Assembly (NCBI GenBank): GCA_050247075.1
Contig: JBFWUW010000002.1
Location: 1 to 64,000 of the forward strand
Source: JBFWUW01 sp050247075
Lineage (GTDB): Bacteria; Planctomycetota; Planctomycetia; Pirellulales; JBFWUW01
Direction of reading: 5' to 3'
Length of the DNA stretch: 64,000 nucleotides
Made by a program: the position numbers and the translations under genes
The notes under the pieces: generated by a model
Database searches by the model: none
What the model saw: the letters and a program-made list of their open reading frames with translations, nothing else
What the model was told of the DNA's origin: nothing
Part shown: one piece after another, positions 63,801-64,000 of the stretch
Layout of the letters: every line of letters starts with the position of its first letter
Numbering within the stretch: the stretch's first letter is position 1

Positions 63801-64000
63801 CGGGCGTTTCCGTGGCGGCCGCCGCCAGGTTGTGGGCGTCCCCCGATTGCCAAATCGGGGCGCACGCCCGCAGCAAGTTTTCGATCGATGCCAGCCCGCC
63901 GCGCTGCTGGTTCAAGTCCTCCAGAATCCGCAAACAAGCCTCGCATTGGGTGACATGCGATTCGATCCGGCTTGCCGATTCCGTCGGAAGCGATTCGTCG
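60802..64000 (-). CDS. Tandem Ser/Thr protein kinase fused to a periplasmic NMT1/SsuA-like ligand-binding domain (5' end beyond window)
   Basis: The frame is open to base 64000, so the N-terminus is missing. Numbering from a TTG at 63933, the 22 residues before it include SHVTQCEACLRILEDL, an H-x3-C-x2-C motif of zf-HC2/anti-sigma type. Kinase 1 (75-335): GQGAYG, Lys104, HRDVKPAN (196-198), DFG (216-218). Kinase 2 (364-690): GAGGMG, Lys393, HRDIKPDN (544-546) and DLG instead of DFG (565-567), with an insertion of about 70 residues before its catalytic loop. A membrane helix (714-734) leads to a domain of about 300 residues (IRLAIKPWVGFAPLVVAAEMG, then LRGKKVACVF, GEADAVVCYEPF) like TauA/SsuA/NMT1 binding proteins. 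Both kinases look active. I infer a transmembrane receptor that senses a small organic or anionic ligand and phosphorylates cytoplasmic targets. Confidence 0.9.
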   Translation of the reverse strand, partial: DESLPTESASRIESHVTQCEACLRILEDLNQQRGGLASIENLLRACAPIWQSGDAHNLAAAATETPGPAFESVEQIGARQPTGFTRDEPRPGSIGGYKVVGILGQGAYGIVYHAHDNTLNRPIAIKVPRRNVLRAVGGIELYLKEAKALASLDHPHIVRVYEARRDEEGNCYIVSQFVAGTNLAERLRQGPLPHVEAARLAATLADALQHAHERGFWHRDVKPANILLDPSGKPYLADFGLALKHDEVGQGSVGLQGTPAYMSPEQARGDGHRVDGRTDIYSLGVVFYEMLAGQRPFLAQSVPDLLELVKHVEPPAVRQTDRSIPVELDRICAKALACDVSRRYRSASEMAEELQSWLATESTASGGMAKPAIKPPTGHAGTIGPFELRTRIGAGGMGVVYRAWQPTEARDVALKCLRLESDSARARFLTEIRALGKVEHPNLVRIYSSGEDQDRLYFAMELVDGTGLTPLLSQLRHVDRNLLDDAAWRDAVERASQQTRGQEHPLAGGAAVESQSASIQHQELGEAEPPTSADFCQSPAYIRQMAAIVRDLAQAAQALHAAGIVHRDIKPDNILLARDGGRAVLMDLGIAKLDQDEAGRVTRTREFVGSLRYASPEQIIDAGQVDGRSDIYSLGATLWELLTLRPLYGIDDDLRDSQAMLKIEVEEPETVRKFNSAVPLDLQAIVQKCLEKHPSRRYETAEELARDLERFLQGQPVEARPVGLGARCWRRCRRRPLLPGLMLAGVLALAAIMAVVWPDNNIRLAIKPWVGFAPLVVAAEMGLCPDVDLHLVPVLHAHEIHQRIVSRELDAGPYVVDSHALSRADGERTKVVLQLDVSGTADAIVARQEIQSIADLRGKKVACVFLEAPHFLLLSLCEKFNVSTGEFETVQSASVAAAVELFCKGEADAVVCYEPFLSTALKIPGAHRLATAADDPGAIVDTLMVREEFLEQEPDKVKALIAGWFKAVELLKRQDPQAMRIACQFLGEGGPPVTWREYEEMAAGMSYGSIEQNLDFFRLDSEGHSEFRRRMNAAQERWARHGLIRGKTNPADGDGSDLFLRQYGS

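Overview
The window is GC-rich bacterial chromosome from a planctomycete, most likely in or near Pirellulales. The evidence is the combination of a DUF1501 exported protein, a PSCyt1/DUF1549/DUF1553 cytochrome protein, long receptor-like Ser/Thr kinases, a MauG-type diheme peroxidase, a sigma-70 protein with a long N-terminal DNA-binding extension, and a SecE with extra membrane helices. No CRISPR array, insertion sequence, prophage or rRNA gene was seen.

Layout. 1-600: the start of a SelA-like PLP enzyme (runs off the left edge) overlapped by the C-terminal remnant of a phosphotriesterase-family gene. 658-8293: diheme peroxidase, HtrA-like protease, RecA, a TraB/GumN-like protein, a TylF-type methyltransferase and a DUF1501 protein. 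8739-15023: small exported or membrane proteins (zinc ribbon, beta-barrel, TPR), ClpC with an insertion, and a Gly/Tyr-rich exported peptide, with two good intrinsic terminators. 15179-25571 (minus strand): a five-gene block, marR-glgE-treS/mak-malQ-glgB, which turns trehalose or maltose into branched alpha-glucan by way of maltose-1-phosphate. A perfect inverted repeat over its upstream promoter suggests autoregulation. 26042-29217: an NHL-repeat protein, an unrecognised conserved protein and a DUF3592-like membrane protein.

29235-46971 (minus strand): the core information-processing block. In transcription order it runs tRNA-Thr(UGU), tRNA-Tyr(GUA), tRNA-Gly(UCC), tRNA-Thr(GGU), tuf, tRNA-Trp(CCA), secE, nusG, rplK, rplA, rplJ, rplL, rpoB, rpoC, rpsL, rpsG, fusA. 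The first part matches the E. coli thrU-tyrU-glyT-thrT-tufB-secE-nusG-rplKAJL-rpoBC order. Next upstream is a minus-strand gene for an HTH-extended sigma-70 factor.

49439-64000: accessory, repeat-rich chromosome with an exported protein, a CocE-type hydrolase, a lone LutA-like Fe-S protein, a dimethylformamidase-like protein, a membrane protein with a Tudor-like module, a large PSCyt1/PSD1 protein, and (running off the right edge) a protein with a zinc-binding motif, two kinase domains, one membrane helix and a periplasmic NMT1/SsuA-like ligand-binding domain. Intergenic regions here carry GTAG-headed REP-like hairpins whose stems covary, CCCTCTCC-type hairpins, and an AT-rich promoter followed at once by a strongly structured segment that may be a small RNA.

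Limits: family assignments come from motif recognition without database searches. Promoters, operators and the small RNA are predictions from sequence alone.
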